From the NCBI GenBank assembly GCA_963682055.1, contig OY821745.1, positions 1,991,501-2,055,500 of the forward strand: a stretch of 64,000 bases of DNA, read 5' to 3'. This DNA is from Primula veris (lineage: Eukaryota; Streptophyta; Magnoliopsida; Ericales; Primulaceae). The translations under genes were made by a program, and so were the position numbers. The notes below the pieces were generated by a model that saw only the letters and a program-made list of their open reading frames with translations, made no database searches and had not been told where the DNA came from. Each line of letters begins with the position of its first letter. Position 1 is the first letter of the stretch. Below, piece after piece: positions 22,101-34,052 of the stretch.

Positions 22101-25100
22101 CTCTCTTTTCCATTTTCCAGATTTCGGTTTTTTCCTCTTTCGAGTACCAACCTTCGAGTCCAATTATCATTCACACCCTTCCTCCGAATAGGTCATGCGA
22201 TATACCGTTGCGAAGCTCGTCGTACGAGCTACTCAAACACTTTGAGTATGACCTCAGAAAAACTGAGTAGTCGCATCGAAAATTGACTCAAAGATGGTCC
22301 CTGACCACTTGGAACAACCATGTTTAAAAAATATGTTTTCCTACAATTTTTTCCAACAATCCCCCACATGAATGCAATTGGCTCGAAAGCCCATGTCCTA
22401 AATGCAAATCAAGAGAACCGTAAAAGTTCACTGCCTAAGGTCAGGTAGCGCGCGCCTTGAACCTGTCGTAGCGGAGTACCACCCAGAATACTGCTTTTAG
22501 GTAGCTGTAAAGCTTTGAACCATCAAGCTCTGTGTATCCCAGAATGGCACCCACACAGTGCCCTCTCTACCCACGTACTAGGCCCTTTAGTTGTCCATAT
22601 TTGGCCTGGACTGCCTTGGCAACTTCAACTGAGTGCTCTAGTGAATTAGCCCAAGCTCATCACATGGTACCGGCCTTACACACTCGTTATAGGTGTTCCA
22701 AATCGAAAGTGTCCTGACTCACTTTACTCGACCGTCGAGTTACTTGGATCATTAAGAGCCTCAAGCTCACCCTTACAATGGTACAGGTCTATCACTCTGT
22801 CATCGCGGAAATGGGTTGGGAACTCTAGGTTCCCGAGTGCTTTGTTCGGTTGCCCCCACAGTTCAGTTTCCCTTTGAACCTATCAGGAAAGATTCCGTTT
22901 AGGTTGGGTTGCCTATGGGGGGCCACCAATTTAATGGGCTTTAATCCCATTCCGTTCGATGACGTCTCGACTCCACTGTTTTAGGACCAATTCTCATCCT
23001 CTTAGGAGTGGGAACTAGGACCTTCGCGAGACAACCCCAAACCCGCAGGTTCTTATAACTGGGTTGATGACCTTTCCATAATTCATATGGAGTCTTTTCT
23101 CGCTTCTTATGTGGTAACTTGTTTAAAACATAGTTTGCGGAAAGTATCGCTTCCCCCCACATGTTCTGGGGTAACCCAGAACTGATTAGCATAGCATTCA
23201 TAATTTCCTTTAGCGTTATATTTTTACGCTCAACAACCCCATTTTGCTCGGGAGTGTATGGGGCTGTGGTTTGATGTATAATGCCGCTTTCGGTGCATAT
23301 CTGCTCAAACGGTGATTCAAATTCACCGCCTCTATCATTTCTCAATGTTTTAATTTTTCTATTGAGTTGATTTTCAACTTCGGTCTTATAAAGAGCGAAT
23401 TTCTCAACTGCTTCGTCTTTACTTCTCATTAAGTAAACGTAGCAGTATCTAGTACAATCATCTATAAAAGTGATAAAGTACTTTTTCCCTCGCGTTTGTA
23501 TAAACTTTAAGTCGCATACATCCGTGTGTATTAGACCGAGAGGTTCACTTTCTCGTTCAACATGTTGAAACGATGATTTCGTTAATTTTGCCTCTACACA
23601 AATCTCACATTTGTGTTGCTTATCAAAAACGAAATTTGGTATTAGTTTTAGTGATATTAATTTCTTTAAAGAATTATAATTCACGTGACCTAATCTACCA
23701 TGCCACAAATGAAATGACTCAAATAAATACTCAAAATTAGAATTTTTATTGGCCTCTTGGACAACAGTCATTACAGCACTAGTGCTAGCCTCAGCTTTAG
23801 CACCTTTATTGGGAGCAGGTGTCCCTACGTTTAAGTTAAACATGCCGTTGGTCATATAGCCACGGCCTACATAGACACCATTTTTGGTGATTACAATTTT
23901 ATCGGATTCTAAAACTAGCTTGAACCCGTTCTTCACCATCACTGATCCGGATACCAGATTCTTACGGATATCCGGAACATGGAGCACATTGGTCAACCTC
24001 AGCTCTTTTCCCGAGGTCATCTTCATCACCACCATTCATTTTCCTTCCACCTTGGAAGTAGCAGAATTTCCCATGAAGCAGCTTTCTCCCTCTACCGCCT
24101 CGTAGGTCTTAAACATCCATCTTGTTGAGCAGATGTGGCTCGTGGCGTCGATATCCAGCCACCACTCTTTGGGGTTGCTCCCCACGAGATTCACCTCAGA
24201 GACCACAACAGTAAAGTGGTCATCATCTCGTCCTCCCTCGGCCAGATGTGCCTGAGCTGGAGCTTTCCTCTTCCCTTTGCCTTTGAAGTTCCTCGGGGGG
24301 GGGGGGGGGGGGGGGCTTTGGCTTAACAGCGCCTTTATTGTCATAACAGTCTGCTTCACGATGGCCGGTCCTGTTACACACAAAGCAGGTTCCCGCAAAT
24401 TTCTTTGCGACAACAACACTGCCTCCGTTGTCAAAACGTTTCCGTTTGACGTTGGAGCTTTCAACCACATTGGCCTTTGCCATCGGGATGTTAGCACCAC
24501 CGAATCTCCTCACGGAGCGACGGTTGCTCACCTCGATATTGAGCTTCTCAATGAGCCCCTCCAGCCTCATTTCCTTTCGCTTGTGCTTCAGGTAGTTTTG
24601 AAAGTCTTTCCAAGACGGTGGCAATTTCTCAATCATGAGTGCCACTTGGAAAGGCTCATTAATCACTAGCCCCTCAGCCTCAAGGCGATGGTAAATGAGT
24701 TGAAGCTCCTCAACTTGCTCCATGACACCCCTGCTGTCAAATCATACGGTACTCATGAAAGTTTGTGACAACAAATCTCTTTGTGATAGCGTTATTCACT
24801 TTGTACTTGTTTTCGAGAGTTTCCCATAGCTCATTTGCAGTAGCTTTGGGCTCGAAAACATTGAACAGCGTGTCATCTAGAGCACACAGGATATAGTTCT
24901 TGCATAGGTAGTCGGCATGTCTCCATGCCTCAACCGCAGAGAACGACTGCTCGTCCAGATCGTCCTTGCTTAGGACGGGAGTAGTCTCCTTAAGAAACCT
25001 GGTCAAATTCAGGGTCGTGAGATAAAACAGCATCTTTTGCTGCCAACGTTTAAAGTTGTCTTCCCTGAATTTTTCCGGTTTCTCCAGATGAGAAGTCGGC

Positions 25101-28100
25101 AAAGTAGGCACAGCCGAATACATCGGTGCCTTGCCCTTGGCCGCAGCCTTGGCTCTTGCCGCAGCCTTAGCTGCGGCTTTGGCTACAGCCTCAGCTTTGG
25201 CCGTAGCATCCACCATGGCCTCAGCCGCTGCAGCTACGTCATCGGCGGTAGCCCCCACAATCGCATCGCCCCCAGTGTTATGGACATCTCCACCAACCAC
25301 TGGGTCATGCTCACTTCCGATAGGCAACTGAATAGGCGACGTGTTTATCATCTGAAACGACAACACAAAACGTATGAGATACGTGTACAATAAATTCTAT
25401 AAACAAACACCAAAACTGATATTTGGGTTTGTAAAAGAATTATTAAACAAACAATAAAATTAAACTTTTTATCCTTTTGAATATCAATACGGTTGATATT
25501 AAAAGGATTAAACGATTCTTATTGAATACCAATACGGTTGGTATCAACAAGATTCAAAAATAAAAATTAAAACTGTTTGGAAATTTTCTTTGTAATTCAA
25601 TTTCTAATATAATTTAGAATTGAAAACAAAAAAGCATTATTCCTATTACAAAATAAATAATTGTATTAATTAATACACGAAAGAAACAACAGTAATATCG
25701 GTTAAGATTGTTGGTTTTCGTGTACGAAATAACAATTAAACAATAATGAAGGACTAAACAAGAATTAAACAAAACCAGTGTAATCTTTATTAATTTCCAA
25801 TTGGAATAGAATAAACTGATTACAACATGTAGGTACTGAAAAGTAATTAAAGCAAACGTTATCAGATTATTATTAATTAATAATCTGATGTACTGATTTG
25901 TAATTAATAGAAACTGCCGGACTGAAAAGTATAAACTTAACAGCCGGACTGTTCTGATTTGAATTGAAATAACAGGACTGAATTGAAACTATTCTAATTA
26001 CTGAAATAAATTACAAAATAGTAATTACAGCAAAAAACAGAACTTTAAACTAATTACAGAAAGGTACAAACAGAATAGAAAAGCTACAGCTAAGTACAGG
26101 AAATTAAAATACTGAATTAAAATACTGAATTGAAAGGACAGAATGTAAAAAAACAGAATTTAAGTGCGAAAAATAAATGGACAGAATAGAAATAAACAAT
26201 TAGACGAGGCTACTGTTAACAGTATGCCCTTAACCGATATTCGCCCAACCACCTTGATGTTTCTGGTTGCGTTGGCGCTTCGATCCCAATGTACGAAGTC
26301 TCGGATGACTCGCCGGAAACTGGCGACGAGTCAAGGTCGAGCTGTTGGTGGGTGGTTCTAAGATGCTATGAAAAAAATAATGCTGTTTAGAGAGAAGAGA
26401 GTATTTTCGTGTGTTTTTGAATGTGAGGGGATGGCTGTCTCAGATAGAGGAATTCTGAAACCGCAGAATTTAAAGTTTCAAACTTTCTGGAACTCTAGGG
26501 ATTGCTCTTGCAATATGCAAAAGTTTCTTTTTCAGTTTAGTACAAGACCCAAGACATTCCCCAAATTCCGAGTCCCGAGCGAGCGCGTGCGTGTGGTACA
26601 CACTAACCCACTCATGGGTATGTGGACTTTATTAGTTCACCAACTACATGGGATGAACTTGTATATATAGAGTAAAAATCAACCTTGATTTTCCAATGTG
26701 GGATAACCCTCATGGGTTAATTCCACTCTCTTTTCCATTTTTCAGATTTCGGTTTTTTCCTCTTTCGAGTACCAACCTTCGAGTCCAATTATCATTCACA
26801 CCATTCCTCCGAATAGGTCATGCGATATACCGTTGCGAAGCTCGTCGTACGAGCTACTCAAACACTTTGAGTATGGCCTCAGAAAAACTGAGTAGTCGCA
26901 TCGAAAATTGACTCAAAGATGGTCCCTGACTACTTGGAACAACCATGTTTAAAAAACATGTTTTCCTACAATTTTTTCCAACAGGAAATAATACTAGTAT
27001 TTTGATTGATGAAATCGACATACAGATCTTTGGAGTTGAGTCTTCTTTTGTATCCTTTCTTGTCTCTCTTCTAGTTCTGGTGCTACATCACTGGTCGTTT
27101 TCACCATAAGCTATAAATACAGCCTACAGGCATATGTATGTTCTGTATATATTTGTGAAGTATGTTATTTAGATTGATTAATCGTGCTTATGTACAGATT
27201 GCTGTGAAAAGGTTGAAGGTGTGGAGCAACAAAGCCGATATGGAATTTGCTGTTGAGGTTGAGATACTGGCACGAGTACGCCACAAGAATTTGCTAAACC
27301 TACGTGGCTATTGCGCCGAAGGGCAAGAGCGTCTAATAGTTTATGATTATATGCCTAACCTGAGCTTACTCTCTCACCTCCATGGCCAACACTCTGCTGC
27401 TTGTCTTCTCAATTGGAACAGACGAATGAATATTGCCATCGGATCAGCAGAGGGAATTGTGTAAGCATTTTACTCATAAGTTGCTTTCTTAATCTTTGTC
27501 GACTAATTTCATAAAACCATCTCACTAAAGGATCATGGCATATTTTCCTTGTGAAAAAAAAATGATAATTACCTTTTCTAGTTTTTGTCCTTTCCCACCA
27601 AAACAGCTGAACTTTGATAACTCGACCCAATTCTTGCTCAGATAGTGTCCATCACCACAATTTGAATGATTTCCGTTTAATTGATTGTCGGAGTGATGAG
27701 TTACGTTTTTTCTTGGCAGAGTCTTGATTTGATAGTTTATGTTTAAGAAAAAAAGAGTCCTTACGCAGATTGCATAAGTGTCTGCTCTCAATATTTGTTC
27801 CCTTTTGTATAGAACTATCTCACTTAAGGATATAACAATGTCTTCCCTTGGAAAAAAGTTGATACGTAGCTCAATGGCTAAAACTAGTTGACGTTTTGTT
27901 ATTTGGTAGTTGCTATCAAAACAACTGAACTTTGACAATTTCATGAGTGTCAATCATCCCAATCTGAATGGTTTCTATTTAATTGAGTATATAAGTGGGT
28001 GGTTTATAATTTAGGCGGAATCTCTAACTAATCTGATGCAAGTTGGTTTACATCGAGGGCTAAAATGCATGCCTTTCTTGAGTAGGTTTTGTTTTTGAAT

Positions 28101-28975
28101 GACAAAAGTTGAAGAATAAGTCCTTCTTTCCCTTCAGGTAGTAATATTAGATTTTCACTTGAATGATCTTTTCTATTCTTAATCCTTGTCCCATATCTGT
28201 GAGGCACATCCGACAATAAAAGCCGAGTTTTGGTAATGACAAGAATTAAGGAAACTTTCTCCATGTTGCTCTCCATATTAAAGTTATCTAGACCATTTTT
28301 TGCTCTCTTTATTTCTTAAGAATGTGTAGCACCTAAAGTATTTTCTGCAGCTACCTTCACCACCATGCCACCCCACATATAATCCACCGTGACATTAAAG
28401 CGAGTAATGTCTTATTAGACTCGGATTTTGAAGCTCAAGTGGCCGATTTCGGTTTCGCAAAATTAATACCCGATGGTGCGACACACGTTACCACCAGAGT
28501 AAAGGGTACCCTCGGCTACCTCGCCCCAGAATATGCAATGTTAGGCAAAGCCTCAGAGAGCTGTGACGTTTATAGTTTTGGGATTCTTTTATTAGAGCTT
28601 GCTAGTGGGAAAAAACCCATCGAGAAGCTCAGCTCAACTGTGAAACGTTCAATCACCGAATGGGCCCTACCTTTGGCCCGCGAGAGGAAATTTGCTGATA
28701 TGGCGGACCCAAGTCTAAATGGGGATTATCAAGAGGAGGAGCTAAAAAGGCTTTTATATATTGGATTAATATGTGCTCAAAGTCAGCCTGAGAGGAGACC
28801 AAACATACTTGAGGTTTTGGAGCTTCTGAAGGGAGAATCAAATGACAAATTCGCTATTATAGAAAATGATGATTTGTTCAAGAGTCCCGCAAGTGGAGAT
28901 TTTCATGGTAAATCTCAAAATGGTGAAAGCTCCGATTTTATTTCGGAGGAGATAGGATCAAGCCAAGATTTGTAG
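19143..28975 (+). CDS. PTI1-like / RLCK receptor-like cytoplasmic kinase (At3g15890 type)
   Basis: Four exons join in frame: 19143-19198, 20113-20260, 27198-27460 and 28351-28975, giving 363 residues. All junctions are GT-AG and phases match. Kinase motifs: P-loop GEGGFGSVYWG, catalytic Lys in IAVKRL, VRHKNLLNLRGYC, catalytic loop HRDIKASN (RD kinase), DFG in VADFGFAK, and GTLGYLAPEYA of the activation segment. The close resemblance to Arabidopsis At3g15890 (WRIFTYKELHAATN, PNLSLLSHLHGQ, SESCDVYSFGILLLEL) supports the call. No signal peptide or ectodomain is present, so it probably acts in the cytoplasm or at the membrane face; substrates are unknown. The first exon (MMRDMACW..., 18 codons) is less certain; three in-frame ATGs are available. 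Intron 2 is 6.9 kb because a Copia element sits in it in opposite orientation. Confidence 0.88.
21011..22358 (-). repeat. LTR (3' LTR of the intronic Copia element)
   Basis: 1348 bases, TG...CA bounded. Closely similar to 25709-26983 but longer, mainly because of a segment near 21735-21835 that the other LTR lacks. A solo LTR of the same family sits at 32978-34456. Confidence 0.93.
22359..22940 (-). other. Noncoding 3' region of the intronic Copia element
   Basis: About 580 bases between the integrase remnant and the 3' LTR; no coding frame. It ends with the polypurine tract (plus strand ATCCCCCACATG at 22359-22370). Confidence 0.6.
22941..24035 (-). pseudogene. Copia integrase segment, followed by loss of RT and RNase H
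   Basis: Contains LTNVLHVPDIRKNLVSG, the zinc-binding HLWHGRLGH...C-x2-C region, and integrase core blocks with the D,D,E residues in LIHTDVCDL, LRNDRGGEF and GVVERKN. It ends after PKRMRIGPKT with an unrelated tail and a stop. The following minus-strand DNA to the LTR has no RT motif such as YVDD, so the deletion begins just after the integrase. Confidence 0.85.
24036..24300 (-). pseudogene. Copia protease segment with altered active site
   Basis: In the frame after the C homopolymer the sequence reads EWWLDIDATSHIC and MGNSATSKVEGK. This matches the Copia aspartic protease region, but the catalytic Asp-Ser/Thr-Gly triad has become Asp-Ile-Asp. An in-frame TGA at 24036-24038 separates it from the integrase part. 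Confidence 0.75.
24223..24723 (-). pseudogene. Copia gag, C-terminal part with CCHC zinc knuckle
   Basis: Continues gag in another frame: VMEQVEELQLIYHRLEAEG-type region, LPPSWKDFQNYLKHK, then the zinc knuckle CFVCNRTGHREADC. After the knuckle comes a polyproline run encoded by a long C homopolymer (about 24295-24314). The biologically expected frame changes there, so the last ~35 codons of this open frame are probably spurious. Confidence 0.78.
24737..25390 (-). pseudogene. Copia gag, N-terminal part
   Basis: Encodes an Ala-rich N-terminal region followed by HLEKPEKFREDNFKRWQQKM, LWETLENKY and FVVTNFHEYRM, typical of the Copia gag (UBN2-like) domain. The likely start is the internal Met before INTSPIQLP rather than the first Met. 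The frame stops at 24737; a one-base shift near 24743 separates it from the next gag segment. Confidence 0.8.
25709..26983 (-). repeat. LTR (5' LTR of the intronic Copia element)
   Basis: 1275 bases, TG...CA bounded, followed directly by the right target duplication GGAAA. It has a short duplication of ATACTGAATTAAA near 26109-26121 not present in the other LTR. Numerous substitutions and indels between the LTRs indicate the insertion is not recent. Confidence 0.93.
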
Positions 28976-30157
28976 TGTCTGTGTTTGTATTTGTGTTTTT
29001 TTTATATTCAGATTTTCGAGTGTTTTGCTGCAGAAAACCTAGTTTGTTTGGGTTTTTGGTTTGTAATTAAGGCTTGAAGAGATAGGAAACAATGTTGAGA
29101 AACAGAAACCTATAACCTTTGTTCTTAACATTATAGAAGTCCAGTTTCCTAAAACTGGTATTCGGTAACTGGAGCAAAATAGATTGTATGTATGACTATT
29201 TATCATGAAGTTTTTTAAAATTGATGTTTGGCCATAACTTATTGGTTCCTTTTTCTCTCTTTGAGTACATGTTTCGCGGTGTAGCTTTTCGAAAGTGAAA
29301 AGAAAGGTCTATATTGGTAAGCTCTCTCTTATCCGGACTTAGATCAGCTTATGCACATCAAGTGAAATATGTTCTTCTACTTCTTTAAATCATTAGATCT
29401 GGATGATACTGCCTAGTGAATTGCTCAAATGCGTCATTTATGCCTCAATCCGAGGAAACTTTTCCATGTTGTTCTCAGAGCATTCACATCGGTTATCTCA
29501 AAACATATTTATTTTTTAAATTTGATGATTATATATAAAAAGTGTCATGTATCAGCAACCCTATAAATTTCTTAAACTTTAGGAAACATAAAATTCACTT
29601 TATATATGATTATTTAGATGAATATAATAGTAAGAAACTATCATGAGATCCACATTCTTATAGTTGTAATATTGTTATGATTATTAAATGATAATAAACA
29701 AATAAAAAGAAACAATGTAGAGTAATTATAAAAGAATTAATAAGCAAGCTGGAATTTTGTGTAAATATAAACAGTTACTTAAAATATATAAAAATATGTT
29801 ACTTTTGAGAAAATGGTTAAGATTGCGGATGCAAATAACTTATCTTAGTATTTGGATCGAATGTTATGATAACAATTGATGGATCAATGATCAATCCATC
29901 AAATGGGTTGACTCAATGGTGCAAAACTCCACCTTATTAAACAGTCACGAAATTGATTATCTCAACAAGGGGAAAAGATATTGAAACAAAGTCTCAGTTT
30001 GTTTTGACTGAAAATGGAGGTTGAAAATAAGTCAAAAACCCGAAAGAATGTCATCGCAAATAGGAAACACATGAGTATACCATTACAACATATTAACTAA
30101 TTATACAAGCTCAAAATGGCGGACCTCCCAGTTGTGCAGGAGAAAGCCAGTAAGGAT
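28976..30157. other. Intergenic region between kinase gene and DC1 gene 1
   Basis: Contains the kinase 3' UTR, then AT-rich DNA with no supported gene; 3' ends of the two convergent genes face each other here. Confidence 0.5.
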
Positions 30158-33113
30158 TTAACCGTGCCAAGGGATCCCATATTTTCGAGCGCCTACCTCG
30201 GTAGTAGTTTTAAATGCAAGCTTTTGATCATCGGGCATATCTTGACACTCAAGACCATATGTAAAGTGACATTTCTTTCTTGAAGTTGTTACACATGTCA
30301 CGTGGGAAGTGGAGTAACCCTTACACGTGTCTACACACCTGTACGCCGCTAGATTTGGATTCAATTCCTTCTCACAAACATCACAAATATACTCGTCGTC
30401 TAACTCGGAAAGATCATACACAAGTTCAAGAGGATGTTTATGTATTTTATGTTGAATAATATGTGGAAGCAAAGCACACTCGGCATGTATAGAAAAAGAA
30501 CAACCCTCGTCTACACAAACGAACAAGGGTGCACCAACATCGACAGATGTGCCACATGCTTTGCACATGGTTCCTTCTTGGGTGTTACGAGGACAAACAA
30601 TGAAGTGCTCGTCAATTACTTGTTTAATCAAAGGAGCTACTAAGCTGCATTGGACATCAAGTACAGTCCTACCATCAGATGAAACATATGCATAACCGTT
30701 TATTGAATACTTACATATATAGCAACTTGGTAGACTGTCAGGAAAAGGGGGTTCCACAAGAACGTGGGGTTGGTTTAAAATGGTGATTTTCCGTGGCAAA
30801 TTGGCACAAGATTTATGAAAATATATTTGGCATGACGAGCATGAGTATGTTGGCGGAAATATTAGTACGTTACAAATGGGGCAATAAAGATCATCGATTT
30901 GTTGCTCGCTCAAGACGGTTAATGGCTCTGATTTACATTGAGACGGATTGTTGACCATTGTTTCGAATTGGTTAAAATGTATTGATTCCCAGTCTTCAAT
31001 ATCAGAGCACTTTGGCGGAGTAGAGATTAGTCCGTTGCACTTAGGGCAACATAATGCATCACCCACTTCTTTGAGTCCCATATCTGTGATGCACAACCGA
31101 CATGAAATGCCGATTTTCCTTAATAAGTATAATTATAATAAATTGAAATAAATATTTAATAGGAGCATTCAGGATTGCATCTTTAAACTCAAGGTTTTGT
31201 ATAATAGTTTGACTGCAATTGTTTGATCAGTGTAGACTGTGTAGTACTTGATCTTGTGGCTTTTGGCTTGAAAAAGTTAGAAGCTCTAAGCGGGACTATA
31301 ACCCATATAATACCGCAACCTCAAAATATACAGTTTATTTCGTTTTGAGATTTACAACGAACAATCCCAAAGTAGGACAAAATTAGCTTTAATTTTTTCT
31401 TTTTGACAATAATTAACCCTCACTCGGTGCGGCGAAGGCGAACCCTGGTGGTGAGTGATGTTAAACACACATGACTCAACTGATAAAAAATTTTTATTAT
31501 CTACCGTAACGTAGGTTCATAATAGCCCAAAATATCATTTATTCAAAGTTGTAATAACAGTTTTGCATTTTTGTGAGTCACTGGAGTAAAAAAGTACTGG
31601 GAACAACTTTCATAACTTCGTTAGAGTTTCATGGTAATTATGGTTCATGGTTCATCATAGTAGAGGTGTCTCATACCTGTACCACAATTTGCTTTACCGT
31701 GCTGAACATCATGTTTCGATTTTCTTTCGCCTTGAAGATATATTATACATCCAGAGCTTGAATAATGACGTGGTGAAGGAGCTTCTAAAATATCTGGAGG
31801 TTCCAAGTTGGTGATCTGAAACTCGAATGACGATTTTTCCGGCTCAACAATAGCACAGAAATGAGGTTCATTCTTGATAAATGACCGTAAGGTTGAAAGC
31901 AAACCATTCGCGACACAATTCAAGTGAGCAACATAATCACACTTTCGGCAATAGTATTTCCATAGTTTCTGATCAATCTCCTCATTACAAATGTTGCAAT
32001 TATGATAAGTGGACGTATCGAGTGAGAGTAAATAGAGGGGGTGTACGTGGCTTTCGTGCTTAAGCTTTCCGGGTAAAGCAAAACACTCTAGATGAAAATC
32101 AAGATCACGGTCATACATTCTAGAACCTTTCCCGAGCTCTCCACATGCATCACATCCGAACAAGATACGACCACACACAAACACAACACAATCTCCGACA
32201 AGGGGATGAGTAAACCTCATAGCGTCTTTGAGGGGTAAGCTGAATTCACAATCTCTGCACTTGAACAACCCATTGTCAACGTCAAATAACCAAGTGAGAG
32301 TGTGCTCCGGGTGAAGAGGGTGCTTAATTAAAGAAGGATATTCAAGAGATCGATCGTCGAAAACTTCATTGCATTTGTCACAACCTAGTTTGAAGCTGTT
32401 GTTTTCCCGTTCCATGGGGTCCCTTACAAGTCTTAGTGGGTGCTCGTGCGTATACCTGTTAGTATTAATAAATCTTGAGTAATCAACGTGAAAGCGGAAT
32501 GAACTAAAAACTCTTGAAAATCGTGTTGATCACGTAACCGGATTTAATAAAACTGGTGTTTGATCTTAAGTTTCCAGTGAGATGTAATTAGTACGAAAAA
32601 CTCGAAATATGGATGAATCTTAAATAAACAACACGAAAGCAAAAATTAACAGAGAAGAAAACTCCAATATCATGAAATCGTACCAATCATGTAGTCAAAT
32701 TTACCATCAATCTATGTATATTCTTTAATAAAACCTAATCTAATAATTCTGTGATAAAACCTTTCGACTAGGAAGACATTGTTGTTTTGTTGCGTTGCAC
32801 AACGCACGTGAGCAATGTAGTCACATTTTTTGCAATAGTAGTAAGATAACGTGCGGTCAAGCTCCCCGTCCCTGTCCTCGCAAATATCACAATAAACCTG
32901 GTTACATTCATCTGGAAAATTGTGCCGAATGGTCAACTCATGGACGTGATGGTGTTTAACTATAGACGGGACAAGACTGTTGGTTTTGGTACTATTTCGA
33001 ATACGATAAAGAAAAGTACAATAATATAAAAGACAGGAACGCAATGGAAATAACACTTTATTTCTCACAATTGGAATATGAATTACAATTCCTGACTCGT
33101 ACAGAATTAAATT

Positions 33114-33385
33114 AAACTGCTGGACTGGTTTCAACAAATAAAAACTGCCGGACTGTTTTGAAAATAAAACAAACTGCCGGACTGTTTTAACAAGAAAAAG
33201 AAACTGCCGGACTGTTTTAAACAAACTGCCGGACTGTTTTAACAAATAAAAAAAACTGCCGGACTGGTTTTAAACAAACTGCCGGACTGGTTTTGTAAAT
33301 AAAACAAACTGGACTGGTTTTAACGAATAAAAAACTGCCCGGACTGTTATTAAATAAACTGCCCGGACTGTTATGTAAATACTGG
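33114..33385. repeat. Array of about ten AAACTGCCGGACTG units in the solo LTR
   Basis: Roughly ten copies of AAACTGC(C)(C)GGACTG followed by GTTTT- or GTTAT-type spacers, unit length 22-30 bases. The LTRs in the kinase intron have only about two copies of the core (CTGCCGGACTG, CAGCCGGACTG). Confidence 0.85.
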
Positions 33386-34013
33386 AAATTAAATTACAGG
33401 AAAGTAAATTACAGAATAGGAAAGACTGAAATGTAAATTACAGAAACTAAAGGTACTGGAAAGTAAATACAAAAAGGAAACAGTACTGAAATTAAATGGA
33501 CAGAATAATAAAGGACTGAAAAGTAAATAACAGAAATTAAAAGAAGAGGCAACTGCTGAGCAGTTTCCCTTAAACAATATTTCCCGAACCACCTTTAAAG
33601 GTTTCTGGTTTCGGGACTTTGTTCCCAAGGTACAACTTCTATCTCAGAGTGGCTCGTATGGAAACCGGCACCGAACCACAGGTCGAGCTGTTGGTGGTGC
33701 GGTTCTCTCTCACTAAGTGTATGCTTATGCTGTGAGTTGTGTGTATGAAGGTAGGCTGAAATGAGAGGGGGATGGCTGCCTTTTATAGGCTCTACTGAAA
33801 CCGCAACCATAAATGTTGGTCTTTAATTCTGGGAGTTACACCCCCAGAATCCGCTCAATCAATTCTGAAACCGCAGCATTTACTCTCATTCATTGCTGAC
33901 GTTTCTCTTGCTGGAAACTCTAGGGACTCCTTTTGTATTTTATACAAAACTCCCTATTCGGGTTTGGACCCGAGACCCGAGACCCGAGACATTCCCCAAA
34001 TCCCAAATCCCAA

Positions 34014-34052
34014 AGCCCAAGCCCAAGCCCAAGCCCAAGCCCAAGCCCAAGC
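34014..34052. repeat. (GCCCAA)n hexanucleotide repeat in the solo LTR
   Basis: About six tandem GCCCAA units just after AATCCCAA; the related intronic LTRs have no comparable run. Confidence 0.85.

Larger units (their letters stand above)
21011..26983 (-). mobile_element. Copia element with both LTRs but no reverse transcriptase, inside kinase intron 2
   Basis: LTRs at 21011-22358 and 25709-26983 begin TGTTGG and end CCAACA (plus strand), and the whole is flanked by GGAAA (21006-21010 and 26984-26988). The polypurine tract (minus strand CATGTGGGGGAT) adjoins the 21011-22358 LTR, which makes the coding strand minus. Internal coding is gag, CCHC knuckle, protease and integrase (25390 down to 22941). 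Reverse transcriptase and RNase H are absent: integrase is followed by about 580 noncoding bases and then the LTR. No standard tRNA-Met primer site is seen next to the 5' LTR. It would need enzymes from a relative to move. Confidence 0.9.

Noticed and set aside
21453..22286. Matching open frames in both LTRs of the intronic Copia element (also 26164-26911)
   Set aside because: They are shared only because the LTRs are duplicates; frames are short and broken differently in each copy.
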